From Bradysia coprophila (taxonomy: Eukaryota > Arthropoda > Insecta > Diptera > Sciaridae): DNA of 64,000 nucleotides. Below, in pieces: positions 45,901 through 59,004 of the stretch. Each line of letters opens with the position of its first letter. Position 1 is the first letter of the stretch. The DNA is taken from contig NW_023503296.1 of the NCBI RefSeq assembly GCF_014529535.1, positions 1,460,051 through 1,524,050 of the forward strand, given 5' to 3'. Made by a program: the position numbers and the translations under genes. The notes under the pieces were generated by a model. It ran no database searches and had not been told where the DNA came from. It worked only from the letters and a program-made list of their open reading frames with translations.

Positions 45901-48720
45901 AAATAAAATTTGAAAAAAATCGTTTCGGTAGCTCCTCAAAATCTTGTTAAAAAACAAATTGCCGTTAAATATAATTCTATATTGCGATCATATTCGAATA
46001 TAGTCGAAATTCAATGTATAAAAAATATTCGTCATGTTGAGCTTGAATGAACTTGCTTCGTCAAGTAGAGAAGATTAGAGGAGTCAGTAGAGATATATTT
46101 ATTGAAAAACATGTAAACACTTCAAAGTTATTGCAATCTTTCTTCTATTTTATTTTGGATATTTTCTTTGTCTGCCATTATACTATATACAGTTTTCAAC
46201 AGTTACAATCGTCTCAGTAATACCGCGTCGCATATCGAGTCTTTTTTATACATAATATGTGTATAAAACTTCATATCGTTTTAAAAAGTGTTTCACATTC
46301 GTAAAATATTCTTATTGTTCCTACTGGGATTGCGCTATATGGAAATGCTATTGATTTTCAATGCCATTTATTTTCCTGTAACCTTTACGTAGAAAAAAAG
46401 TTGTTGCTAAAAATCCAATTTGAAACTATAAAAACAGCAAATGTGATTCGAAATGAAAATTGGGTATGAACCTCTCCATATGAATGGCGGTCCATCAATC
46501 GTAGCATATATGCATGCATAGAAAATCAATGATTTTCACAAATTGCATACCATAAACGTAGATTGAATTTTAAAATTTGTTTTTGTATCACGACACGATC
46601 AACTGATTCAGAGGCATAATGAACATTTTATCGGTACATTTATGAACATATATAATAACAAAAGAACAATTATAAAATCAATCAATTCAACCACTCCACA
46701 CTCTGCCATCAAAATAATTTTTATTCGAAAATGTTACAAATTGCAACAGATTCAAAGAAACACGTGAATTTCAATAGATCGTTACCAGCATTTTCTACCA
46801 TATCAGTTGTGGTTGTCATGGATTCTCTCTTGTGAGCCGTTTGAGATTGATGTCGAGAAGTTTTTCCGTATTTCCATATCAAACATGACATGACCATTCA
46901 CAAAAATAAACTGGGATTAAAATTCGAGCATTCAGTGCATTAGTAAACCTAATCTGGTTTTGATGTCCATTCTACCAGAAACATTTAAAGTTATGTATCG
47001 ATTATGTATGGATTGATTGGACTTTGAACATGATTCATATGCCAGTCAATCATATTTTTTTATCATTTCTATGCCAAGTGCAATATTTAGTTGATTTGGT
47101 TGGTTAGTCAAAGTGCCAAGTTTATATGAAAATTACATGTTGTTAAACTTTGATCGATGATTAGTCCTTAGTCTTCAGTCTTCGTTGTAAAGAATATCAG
47201 TAAAGGTTTTTCGATTCGTTTCCTTTCGCTTCCAGCCATTGCCATTGAGAATTACTAAATTACTAACACGCTAACGTAAATTAAGTTGGAAAGCCGACCC
47301 TAGGCTAAACTCTTGTCGATTTAAATGTTATTATAGTCCGAGTTTGTAATTTATTCTTATAATAAATCTGCGAATTTAATGATTAGTTTTTTTTTTTTTT
47401 TTAAACGGGCTGCGTCTACTTACATGTGAAATTATTATTAAAACAGTAAGCTACACGTAATATCTATTGACTAAATAATGGAAATCTGCCAAAGATCGGA
47501 TGATAGAACTTGCTCCTTTACTCAATCCTTTATCATTTCATCATGTTAACTGCCAGGGGTAACTACTATATCTGTCGCGCTTACTCACTATTCATGCGTC
47601 ATTTCCTTGACCCTGTGACATGACACTTAGTCAAAGACGTTTATTCGCGAAATGAATATTTATTAAATGGTTGTGTTGACTTGACGCTCGCTTCGCTCGT
47701 TTCGGCAGACCCACATCTTGTGTGCAAAACAACCCAATTTACTAACTAGTTAGCAAAATAGCTACAATAGCTAAGACAATTATAATAAGTATGATTATGA
47801 TGACGACGTCAGGCGGCTGATAAGTAAATTTTAACGGTTCAGTGGATATTTTGTTTGAGTCTAAGATTATAAGACTTATATTGTTCCTTTGAGGTATTCG
47901 TCTTTAATTTTTTTTTTTTTTTTTTTTCGTAAAACAAGTTTTGCTAGTAAACAGTGAAAATATGAGAAGGTGTCGAAGAATTGAAAAGATTAGAGAGTAA
48001 TAAATGAATCCGGCGAATAGCAATTACTCTGACAATTACGAAGAAATAGGCAAATGGTTTCACACGACTTTGGGCAGGCAACGGTAAAAAAGAGGTACAA
48101 AATAACGTTACATTGATTGAGACATTGGACTGAATGCAGCACCTTTTGAAGTTTAAATAGAATGTCTTTTGATAACCTCGTTAGGCAACGTACATAACCC
48201 ATCGAAAATGTGCATTTTAGGTAATGCTCGATATGTTACATTTCAAGATGTAGTCTATTTTCAAATATTTCCCACGAAAATCTTAAACAAACATTTTATA
48301 GCACTGCTATCAAATGCCATAAAGTTTTATAGCACAAAAATTGACAGTGTTTATGGATAGAATTTTGAAGTTGAGAGGAAAGGTCAGTGAAGGTTAATCA
48401 AATCTGATAGTGAAAAAATACATTTCGCTTCGATATTTCCCGGTAAGTTTTCAATCACAGCTCCTTCGGTTACATTCAATTTCCGGGCCGGTACATTTAG
48501 ACAATAGCGATATTAAGCGGTTATCATTCGAACGGTGAAAATACATTCCGATTATTGATTTTCTTTGGTAAAACTATCGTTCTTACGAAATCCATTTCAA
48601 CATAGAAATTATCTCTTGACGTATCCTGATTAAGTTCCCATAAGTTTTGTTGAAGCAACCGATTTTAGACTAACTAGCCAAAGGTTTCAACATTTTAAAA
48701 ACTGTTTTCTCTTCATTTAT
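42906..48720. other. Gene-free stretch upstream of Tpi
   Basis: AT-rich, with poly-T runs at 43520, 47388 and 47910, a TTCTTAAAAATTC low-complexity patch (43985-44120) and an ATGATG microsatellite (45795-45825). No frame here looks like a protein. The right end presumably holds the Tpi promoter and 5' UTR. Confidence 0.5.
44719..44830. repeat. Complete GGCGAAAG-type palindrome
   Basis: TATGCTTGCTAAGAGGACCG through GGGGCGAAAGC is followed by its inverted copy ending AGAAAGCATA. It is the intact form of the half element at 5386-5440. The adjacent TACTCAATCGATACGTAAAT (44854-44873) also recurs in inverted form near 6925. Confidence 0.7.
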
Positions 48721-48758
48721 GTTATAGAGTGACTCAAAATACCAAACTGTTAGCAAAG

Positions 48759-49568
<810 letters not shown>

Positions 49569-49731
49569 AACCATCAACGCGAAAGTATCGATTTCTGTGG
49601 ATTAAGTACGTGAAAAGTGCTCCAGCTTCTTTTGAAACAAAAAGGAATTTTATTTCGGATATCGTTTTCTATGAGATTAAATCTCAATTTTGTTAAATTT
49701 TAGGAAATATTTAAAATGATCCAGAGGATTC

Positions 49732-49737
49732 AATAAA
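49732..49737 (+). terminator. Probable polyadenylation signal of Tpi
   Basis: An AATAAA hexamer 164 bp after the Tpi stop codon, followed by a GT-rich patch (49751-49767). It is the first hexamer in the 3' flank. Confidence 0.55.
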
Positions 49738-49769
49738 CAAGTCAAATTAAATGTGTATGGTCTTTGTTC

Positions 49770-50619
49770 AATACATTGCTCAGCCTTAAGCGACGATTAA
49801 TTACCGAGAATTAGCATTTTGGATGGAGTACCTAACGTTCAATATTCTTTGAGAATGCCTGCCTTCAGTTCGCCTGGTGACCGCTTCAAACTTTTGCTGA
49901 ACGTCTCGAATACAAATTTTAAAAAAATGCAGGAAATTCAATCGAAAATTTTGTTGACACAAGCTAGAATTAGCAGGTTCTGACCAAGAGAGGAAAAGTA
50001 CTGAACGACTCGCGGATCAGCTCTTTATTTTCATGTTACCCTGAAAATGAAATAAATTCGAGAATTCAATGAGTATCTACCACTTCTTGAATTCCTGGGT
50101 TTCTTAAGAAATGATAGCTCGACGTGTCTTCCGATACTCACCATTTCGATCAGAAAGTCGGTTTTTACAAAATGTCAAAAACAAGGAGTCGTCAAATTAT
50201 CAGTGTGCTTTTACTTTAATGACGAGAGTTTCATGTTCAGTTTGCAATTTAGCCTGTAACAACCTAATAAAAATGAGCGAGTCCATATCGATCGAAAGGC
50301 GAGGAAAATAGAAAATTTGAAATCTTAAAATTTTGAGTGGAAATCACGAAAGTACAAAAAGTCCACTGGTCCTCTCCTACCAGAAAAATGTACTCCCGAC
50401 TGATCAATAAAATCCTGCAGCTTAATCGACAGATTCTTTGTTACTGCCCAACAAAATGTTGAAACCGCTAAACTGCTCGTGCTTACAGTGATGAAATAAA
50501 CCAAACAAACACAAACTGATTCCGTTTTGTTATCCGACAAAAGAGGATTTTATTTCAATTAGACAATTGTTGTGTTGGTACAGTAATCATTCATAATTAA
50601 GTAAAAAAAGAAAAGAAAA
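49770..50619. other. Spacer between convergent Tpi and SmD2
   Basis: Holds the 3' UTR of SmD2 on the minus strand and no supported gene. A 66-codon plus-strand frame at 50111-50311 has no recognisable content. Confidence 0.5.
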
Positions 50620-51063
50620 TTATTTTCCGGCCGATGTAGCCAGTGGATTCCTCAAAACTAATATGACCGAATCACCGCGCAAAAACATTTTCGAAATAAA
50701 TCGGTCCTTGTTGACCGGCTTCACTTTTTTCTTTCCTTTGCCCGTTCGAGGAACTTCCGTCCACATTTCCTTCACACTTTCCAGCACCATATTACAATGC
50801 CGATCGAAGGCCTTGACGCGTCCCAACAGTTTCTTGTTGTTCCGACAATTGATCAACACCTGTGTGTTATTCTTCACGGATTGGGTGAGCACGGACAACG
50901 GACCGGTGTTGAACTCTTCCTCCTCCTGGCGCGCCAACTCTTCGGGCGTTAATTCCGATTTCGGTTTGACAATGGACCTGGGAAAGGTTATGTTTGATAA
51001 ACGTTTTTCCGTTGTGTTCTTGACGCATTTTAGATCGAATTGCTTTCAATTCAATACTCACAT
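50620..51063 (-). CDS. SmD2: Small nuclear ribonucleoprotein Sm D2, 119 aa
   Basis: Core Sm-ring protein of the spliceosomal U1, U2, U4 and U5 snRNPs; pairs with SmD1. Coding parts are 50620-50977 plus the first two bases of the start codon at 51062-51063. Splicing AAT|GTGAGT to CAG|GTCC rebuilds ACCACAATG, so the intron (50978-51061) splits the initiation codon. The N-terminus [14 protein letters not shown] matches the family. Sm1 is residues 35-67 ([19 protein letters not shown], then HCNMVLE) and Sm2 is 93-111 ([13 protein letters not shown]). The basic linker [14 protein letters not shown] is kept. Length is within one residue of the mammalian protein. It is divergently arranged with Tti1. 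Confidence 0.95.
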
Positions 51064-51640
51064 TGTGGTTCGTTAGTGTATTCCTTGTGGTACGGTTTTC
51101 AGTCGCTTATTTCAGCTATGATTGTGAGTGGAAACCTTAAAAACAATATTTAATGTCCCGGTAACCTAAACAACAAAAATGTTTTCGATTTGATTGTGGA
51201 TAATGCAGAGCGGTGGTTGTGTCAAAATGCAATGACACGCGCGAGAGATTGTCACTCTCTTGTCAACGGTGGTAGTGTAGTGTATGTAAATATGCTCATT
51301 TGAACGCATGTAGAACTAAGAACTTATTTACTGGTTTTTAATGCATCACCAGAACTTCGTTCAGTTACACGTCACATATCAGAATGAGCTCTATTTCGAC
51401 ATTGTTCCTCTAATATTTTTATGGAAATTCGAACTAACTGAAAGGAAGTGAACAGCCTTTGGATACACTTTATAATGCGGCACACTGCATAACCGATGTA
51501 TTGGATGTCGTTCAACACTTCTTCATTTATAACCTTACCTCTCTGAATGTAAACAAAAATTTTGTACAGAAAATTGTTTCACTTTAAGAAGAAAGCTTTA
51601 ACAAGATTGTCAACAACATCTTCCGTTCATCGTACCAACA
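51064..51640. promoter_or_regulatory. Shared SmD2/Tti1 bidirectional promoter region
   Basis: The 577 bp between the two start codons of head-to-head housekeeping genes must contain both 5' UTRs and both promoters. No clear TATA box is seen in either direction. An inverted CACGCGCGAG / CTCTTGTCAACG stretch lies in the middle (51236-51266). The inference rests on gene arrangement only. Confidence 0.5.
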
Positions 51641-54600
51641 ATGAACGAACTATCCAGATTGCAACCAATTTACGCTGAAATGGTTAAAAATACCACTAAA
51701 GAGACCATTCAACGAGTGCAAGACGAATTGAAGAAAACGAATCCCACCAATTTACAACAGCTCCAAGACTATGTCCTGCTACCGCTCATCTCTAAAATTG
51801 ATTCTGAAACATTGAAGTAAATGACACCGTCAATGTCCGCTAATTTTACGACATTGACAAATCATTTTGATTCTTGCAGAAACAACGAAATCAAAGTAAA
51901 ACTGATCGACACGCTCAGCGATCTCCTCCGTGTCACCAGGATCTGTAAATTGATTCCGTTGAAAATTATCGTTGTTGTGCTGCTGAAACAAGTGTTCGAA
52001 TCGTCGAATGTGAAAGCTAATTTATCGGAAGAACTTAAATTGGCGGTTGTGGAGTGTTTTGACGTCGCATTTGAGAATAGTACAACGGATGTCAGGAGTG
52101 AATTGTATGTGCCAGAAAGCCGGGCATTAATTGGACAGATTGTGTACTTTTGTGTCAGTGTTATCGAAAGGGATACGTACAGGAAACTGAGGTAAATGCA
52201 CCATTGTATTCAACTAGCGATGAAATAAGTTGCTTCAACACTACGAATACGTATACCACCAACAACCTTTTATGTTTAAGGATGTCAGCCATCAATTGCT
52301 TACTATCAACGCTATACATAAACGACACAGCCGACTTTGCTGATGCGGTTTTACGCGATCAAATATCGAACGAGGCCTACGTCATGACACCAAAAATTTT
52401 GGCTGTTCTCAAGTCCATAGCACTTGGTGATGAGAAGCTGGGACACTCGTTGATTTCGGTTGGTTGTGTTTGTTGAAGAATTCATTGAATTGAAAGTTGG
52501 ATTCCTTTCAGTTGGCAGTCAAGGGGATGGGCAGGTACCTGTGTTTAATCTTCGAGGACTACAACAGAAACGTAACGACGCACGGTGTAACCTTTGAGGA
52601 CTTCAAAGCGTTGATAAATCGGGATGCAAGTGAAAAGGTCATCGAAACAACCGATCGGAACGTGTTAAGTAGGTTTTTGATAGTGTCAACGCATTTTTCG
52701 TTTAATAAACTCTCTGTTATTCAGAACCGGAGAAAAACAACTTTTCACCCAAATCCGATGAGTGGCTGAATGCAGCAATCGTAAAAATTGCACCGACAGT
52801 CGAATCCATTAAAATTTTGATTGGAAACAAGAACTCAACGATTCGCCTGGAACTCGTACACCTGTCGATCTCGTTGTTAGAAAAATGTTTCAAGTGAGCA
52901 TCAGACCACACGGCAATCGTCCATTCCATTTTCAATTTCTCAATTTTCAGATTTATTCAACCGTGTGCCAATCATTTACTCGAAATCCTATTAGCTCTAT
53001 CGCAAGACGAAGATCCATGCATTGCGAAACTCTGCGACGCAACTGTGCGAACAACGTTACAAGAATTGCCCTTCCAGGACTTCGTCGAACAGACTTTCAT
53101 CACTCACATAATTCGTCTACCGCGCATCATTTCCGTCGGTGATGAAGACGAACAAATCGCTGGCATGTTATTGCTCAAAGGCTTGTTGGTCACCTTACAA
53201 CACGCCAATTTGAAAAGAATTTTCGCTGTTCAAGATACTCTCGATCGTTTTGTTGCTGTTCTCGTATCGGCCGTTGAATTGCAACGAGACGTGTCCCTAC
53301 TTCAGGATGAGTACTCACTTAGGAATATCGATGAGAGCGAAGGATGCGTTGTTCCGTCCACATGGAAACAGTTTAAGAATCTAAGAAGTCAAGTTATAGT
53401 CGAACACTTTCAGTCCATCTGCGAACTGATTGGTTCATCGAATGCATCAGAAGTTGTTGTTGGCTATTTACTGCAACGTCTACCGGACAACGTGAGCATT
53501 TGCAATGAAATTATCGTTCTGTTGCAATGGCTGTTAATTTCGAGTGATCACAAAACGTCCATTTGCAACTGTTTGGAAGACTTCTTACTGGACATCCACT
53601 GGCATCTGGCTGTTCAGGCAAATAAAACGACTAAAATGGAAATGGAAGAGGTAATTGTGCGGAGTTGTACTTAATTGCGCAGGAAGGATTCACCATAGGA
53701 AATGTTGTCGGATTTTAGTTTGGTGATACTGACTGGTATGAAGATCGTACGGAAGGCCTTTACGAATCGGCCATTTCCATTCGGTATACGGATGTTCGAT
53801 GGAAGGGTGACGATAGTGTCGAAGACAGCAACGACGAAATTACAATCGCCGATGCTATGTTCAATGTGCAGCACACCTGTTTAATTTTGGAAACCGTTGG
53901 ACATTTCGCAACTGTACTACAAACGGACTTTCAGCCATTCTTGTTCAAGTCACTCCATAAAATTTTAGAAAAAAGTGGTGAGAATCGACAATCGAAATTT
54001 CGATGTTGAAGGCAAACGATTTGATGGTTCACCATTTCTAGGCAGCAGCAATCATGCAATACATATGGCTGGACTGTCGGCCTTAAACAATGTTAAAGTG
54101 GGACTGAACTACAACAGTGTATCGGAAATGATTGACGACAACTCGGACTACATAACATACTTTGTGAACCTATCACTGAAAAAGGTGCGACATCGGTGAA
54201 CATCAAATAGTCCGCACCCAATTAACGTTCGTTTCAATTGCAGGTCAATCAAAGTCAAATCGCCCTGGACATATTGAGTGTTGTTCTTAAGTACAGCAGT
54301 CTGGCCTCGATTCCTCACTTGGAGAACATCATCTCCACCGTTCTGAATGAGAGCTCGAAACACGAGCAAACACCCAACATGTCATCGTTCCTAAAAGTTT
54401 TCCAAATGATTCTGGTTCGTATCGATAAGTGGAACGTTACAACCGAATCAATGGACGGCAAAGAGTCAACGGAAATGGATGATGACAATGAAGCTGAACT
54501 CTGCCGGAATTGGTTGAAAATATTGCAGCTCATTGAGGACGACGATTATAGACGTGAAGTGGCATTTGACGAAACTACATTCGACGAAACGAAATTCCGA

Positions 54601-55448
54601 CAAGAGCAAGAAGAAAAACTGAATAACGAAACTGAAACCGTCGACGGCATTGATAATGATTCTGAAGAGACACTGCCACCGTACATGGACGTAACAACAC
54701 AAATTATGAAGCGCTTCATTAAGTATATTCCGACCAAATCCCAAATGGACAAGTGTGTTGTGCTGGAGTCAATCGTTTGTGGCCTGAACATTCTGAAAGT
54801 GAAGGAAAATCAACTTTTGCCCATAGTCCATTTGATATGGAAGCCATTCGTTGAACGATTCAAAGAAAATGATCCGATTGTATTGAGGCGATGCTTCCAG
54901 CTACTGATCAAATTGGGTGAAGTCTCGAAGGATTTTATTTATCAGCGAGCTGCTAAGTAATGCCATTCTTCTCGATTAATTCATTCAAATAGCACTCACA
55001 AATGATCTTTACAGAGACGTTTTACCGTTCATTTTATCATTTCTGAAGACATCCGGCAAGAGCAGCATTAACGTAAAGGACGTTACGTACGAGTAAGGGT
55101 TTCCGTTCAATGTTTCCGATCGGTGCCGATAAACGGAAAACCTTTTTTTTTTCTCGCAGACATACCCAGCAATTTAAACTGCAAATGGAACTGCTGCAAA
55201 ATCTACCAGCATTGCTGACATCCATAGAGATCACCGAAAAGGATGTCAATTCGGTGATGGATGCAATGGTGTCGTATTGTAGGGATGATCAACATAGACA
55301 GTTACAGGAAAATTGTGTGAAATTTCTCTTGCAATTGGCAGTGTACGATGCAACGGCTGTTTTTGTTAAACTTTATCAATTCAAATCCACGGACTGTTAC
55401 AAGGGAAATGTGAATAAAGTTTTGCATCGGCTACTGTACGCGCAGTAA
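51641..55448 (+). CDS. Tti1: TELO2-interacting protein 1 homologue, 11 exons, 1057 aa
   Basis: HEAT-repeat subunit of the TTT complex (Telo2-Tti1-Tti2), which works with Hsp90 to mature PIKK kinases such as TOR, ATM and ATR. Exons: 51641-51816, 51880-52191, 52281-52458, 52512-52668, 52725-52893, 52951-53650, 53719-53977, 54042-54184, 54244-54956, 55015-55092, 55160-55448. They sum to 3174 nt with every phase agreeing. Family landmarks are the N-terminal LRPxY-like RLQPIYAEMV with LQQLQDYVLLPL, then SEELKLAVVE (exon 2), WLNAAIVKIAP with IRLELVHLS (exon 5) and SEMIDDNSDYI (exon 8). A PPYMDVTTQIMKRFIKYIP segment follows in exon 9, with an acidic stretch just before it. Length compares well with the roughly 1090-residue human protein. 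Donor GTTGGT after exon 3 is weak but the phase and the protein demand it. Only splice joins are inferred. Confidence 0.92.
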
Positions 55449-55799
55449 ATTTTGATTGAAAATGAAGCTGGGTCAAAGCAGAATGACAATGCACATTCAA
55501 TGAGAAAGTCGCTGGGCGAAACGTTTGACAAGAAATTGTGCATGTCCGATGGATATTACCAGCACTTCTACATTAAAGTCAGAGAGAGAAACGACAACAG
55601 TTTGAAACACGATATAGCTTCGTTCGTCTAATTCTAATTTTATTATGAGAAGAATAATGTTAAAACATTTTGATTCACACATTCCATCATTTGTGCCATT
55701 GAGCTGTGAGGCGGTTTACTCAAATGAGCGCCTGGCAAAGTTCGGCCGTGGTAAATTAAACTTAACTTTGCCTCACGTTCTTCGGTAACATTTCACCAT

Positions 55800-58302
55800 T
55801 TATCGATTCACTTTAGGCGTGATCGGTATGTTTCGTAATCTCAAATAAACATTCCGGCACAGTTCACCGATAAATAGAGTCATGCTGAGCTGCATTCCAA
55901 ATCCTAAAACATAAAGTGCCGATGAAAAGTGGATCATATCGACGGGGACAACATCGACATCTGAGCGTGCACATTTCGGTAAATGTGAGATCCAAGTTTT
56001 CCACACATGCGCGATAATTCCACTTTCATGAAGCTTTCTGATGCCAATTTTAATAAGCTCTCTTAGTGGCGACCGTTTCGGCACTCCCGGACTCGTTGGT
56101 ATCTTCCCTACGTACTTAACTTGTTGCAATTCACACAACTCATCGTCGGTGAGGCTTGCTGGAATAAATGGAAATTAATTGTCGGATAATGAATGGATGA
56201 TGTGTGGCGCACTTTTTAAAATTGCATAGGCAGCAATACCGTCGGTGTTAAATGCCAATGAGCCTTTCTTCACCAAGTCTAAGCCAGTGAACAATGGTAA
56301 GAATGGTATCGGCTGTTCCATGATTTTATTGTACATTTCAAGTGCCGACTCTTCAAAGACATGACTGAATACATCTTGAATGTATGGCAGTTCGTCCATC
56401 GCAAAGTCTAATCGAGTATGCAATAGCTGTTTCATTGTTTTAATGGTTTTGGGGGCTTCATTGAGCAAGGAACTGACGATGAAGCTACCGTAAAATTGGA
56501 AGATGACCAATGAAAACAGAAAGTAAGTCAGAGTGAAAATGCGTGTCGAAATAAACGATGGGTTGTCTGTACATCCTGTGTATTGATCGAGTTTATCGTG
56601 CCTGATGAGCCCTTTATTAAATCACAGAGGTTACCTTGCTGCAATAAGATTCCAAACATGCTCAGTACGCTATTGAAGTAGGAGTCATCATTCGATGTTG
56701 TTGCTATGGCTGCAGATTTTGCACTCAGACGATTTTCGAGTACAAAGAAATTTCGAATCAAAATCGAGGTGATAATTCCAATTATGAAAATTAGCAGCCA
56801 CACCTTCCAAACGAATGGGGATAGAAAAATGTTTAACGCATCAACCGTCTTTGGGTGACGAAATATGAACAAAATTCTAGAAATCGAACAGTAATTTAGT
56901 ATAGCCTACTATCCGGGAACACATACTTACTGAACATAAAAAGAGTTGGTTGTTGGTTCGTACACCCCATATCGATCACTTTCCCACCGAAGACCTGATA
57001 TACCCATATCAATTTCTGAACGATTGAGTAACCCAAGCACTCCATTCCAAGAATTATTTCTTAATTTTCCCCATACACTTGTCCGGCGTATTGTCATTTT
57101 GAAATTGTACATTTCGCTCAGTATTTGAAAGACCCGCATGTTACTTTTACTCATATTATCCATGTAAAGATAACGCGGGTCATCCGAATAGATGTGCTCG
57201 ACGAACGTTTTATTTGGAGGAAGTGCAGGTATCTGATTTAAAACGAATTTGACAATACCAATGAGCAGATTAAGTAAGGCACAGCATTACTGTAATGGCA
57301 GCAAAGAATGTTAGGCCCTCAAGATTGTGACGCCTGTCGAATTTAGTATTTGATTCGTTCATAACAAGGCCGGAGATTTCATTCCAATTTCCTATTCTTC
57401 CCATTTTGAAGGTTCCATTCCGCTTAACACTCGGATTGTACACGTCACTGAGTTGGTACTCACTGCAACAGTATCATAGAAATTCAATTATTGTCCGGAT
57501 AAATCATTGAGTGAGATCAGTCAAGTCTTAAAAAAAGTTGTTGTGACGTAAAACTGGAATGCCAAAAAACAAAACAATAAAACTATTAAAGTTTTTGAAT
57601 GATATTAACTGTAGCGTTGAAAGTTCGATGAAAGAGCTCCCTTGGGATCTGTAAAATTTAAGCTCGGAGATACTGATAAAAAGGAAGAACCATCCTCTTC
57701 GGTTTTGATTTAAATATCTCCCAAATGGAACTTGCGTCACTGCCGCTAAGCTAACTCGTAAACATGATATCACCCTTTCTAACTTAAAAATACGATCTAC
57801 GACGGAACAACTACGGACTACTTTACTTTTTAGCTATCGCTTCAGCAACGACCACTTCAGCATCAACATTTATGTACTCTCCGCTCAACGTGGAAAACAT
57901 TTTTTCAGCACTTCTGCCAAAAATCAGCCAGTGTCGTTCGTAGTGAAACATTGTCCTCTTCGATATTTCAGTTAGCATACTCATCGTTTCATTACACTCC
58001 CATTGAACGACCACACATATCGGATAGTTTACTCGGACAAAAAAGTGTTGATAATTGAAGTCGGCTACACTATCTCCACCAGACAAGTCCCAATGGTTGA
58101 CATAGATGTCGTGGATTTTCAGATTATTTGTAATATCTTGCAGTTCAACCCAGTCGGTATCGGTACGTCTACATGCGACGAATAAAGACGCTCTAATATT
58201 ATTCCACTGAAGATATTCATTGATGAGTGGAAAGTTGAAATTACTAGAAGACGCAATGTTCAATAGAGGCAGTAATACACACGCAACTGCTTGAATTTTC
58301 AT
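55800..58302 (-). CDS. Insect ionotropic receptor (IR), 6 exons, 637 aa
   Basis: Divergent glutamate-receptor-like cation channel of sensory neurons. Exons: 57827-58302, 57291-57462, 56931-57232, 56635-56876, 56213-56575, 55800-56158. They total 1914 nt with all phases matching. Residues 1-19 form a signal peptide (MKIQAVACVLLPLLNIASS). The S1 half of the ligand-binding domain spans exons 2 and 3 (FDRRHNLEGL near its end in exon 2). FIFRHPKTVDAL precedes TM1 (VWLLIFIIGIITSILI). The pore turn reads FGILLQQGCTDNP after removal of the 59-nt intron 56576-56634. TM2 is TYFLFSLVIFQFYGSF, S2 follows and TM3 is ALYVLGFGMQLSMTLFIGEL. The FRHP and QQGC patterns recall the IR75-like group; exact clade uncertain. 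It is a tandem paralogue of the 59.0-61.2 kb gene. Confidence 0.85.
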
Positions 58303-59004
58303 TATGATTCGCTTAATGTCTCCGTAACGACTAAAACATTGTTTTGTATAAATAGCTCGATGCTGACATATCCCATTTTATTGAGGCAACCATAACTCTT
58401 TCCAATTTCTTTTCAATTTAATAAGGTAGCGGAATGTAATATCGCTCTTAATAATGCACTATACATGTGTCTGTTTTACAATCGAACTCACGTAAGTTCC
58501 TCGTTGCACGTATGTGCTGTTTGCGGTATGCCTTGAAACAGTATATATGGGCAATTCTATGAAACGGTTGCGTAGGAACGGCAATTTTGAGGGAGTTTCA
58601 GGACTCCTACGACTTTTTCAGCATCTAAAATGTTTTCGGAGTTCCTCGATTCACAAACAAAAACTGAAGTTCGTATTTTTGGAGCTTTTCTACTTCCTTA
58701 GTGTTTAACCGTTCCATACGTGACATCACAATGGAATAAGCCACATTCCTCATTTATTTAAAATATATTTTTGGATTGTGCAATTACTTTACTCGCCTTC
58801 GACTCATTTTACATTTATCACACTACTGTGAAAACAACAACTTTCCAGCAATGATATAATGTACCGGCAATGTCGTGCACCATTAATCGTTAAAATAAAA
58901 AGTTCAAGTAAATGGTTGCCATCACGAATACTATATTCTGTGACAATATAATTGTGAATTTACCAACCACAATTACTACGACAACATTGTTTTTCGATTA
59001 TATT
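58303..59004. other. Spacer between the two IR genes
   Basis: The first 70 bp upstream of the 58302 start codon are similar to the same region upstream of 61231 (shared TTACGGAGACATT and ATCGAG-like parts), so the duplication included the proximal promoter. The rest shows no gene. Confidence 0.55.

Noticed and set aside
45738..45957. Frames around the ATGATG run on both strands
   Set aside because: Low-complexity codons explain their length; no start context or splice sites that make sense.
55800..58302. Reading the first IR gene as a pseudogene because its fourth exon seems frameshifted
   Set aside because: Removing the 59-nt GT-AG intron 56576-56634 restores the frame and gives the expected QQGC pore turn, so the gene is intact.
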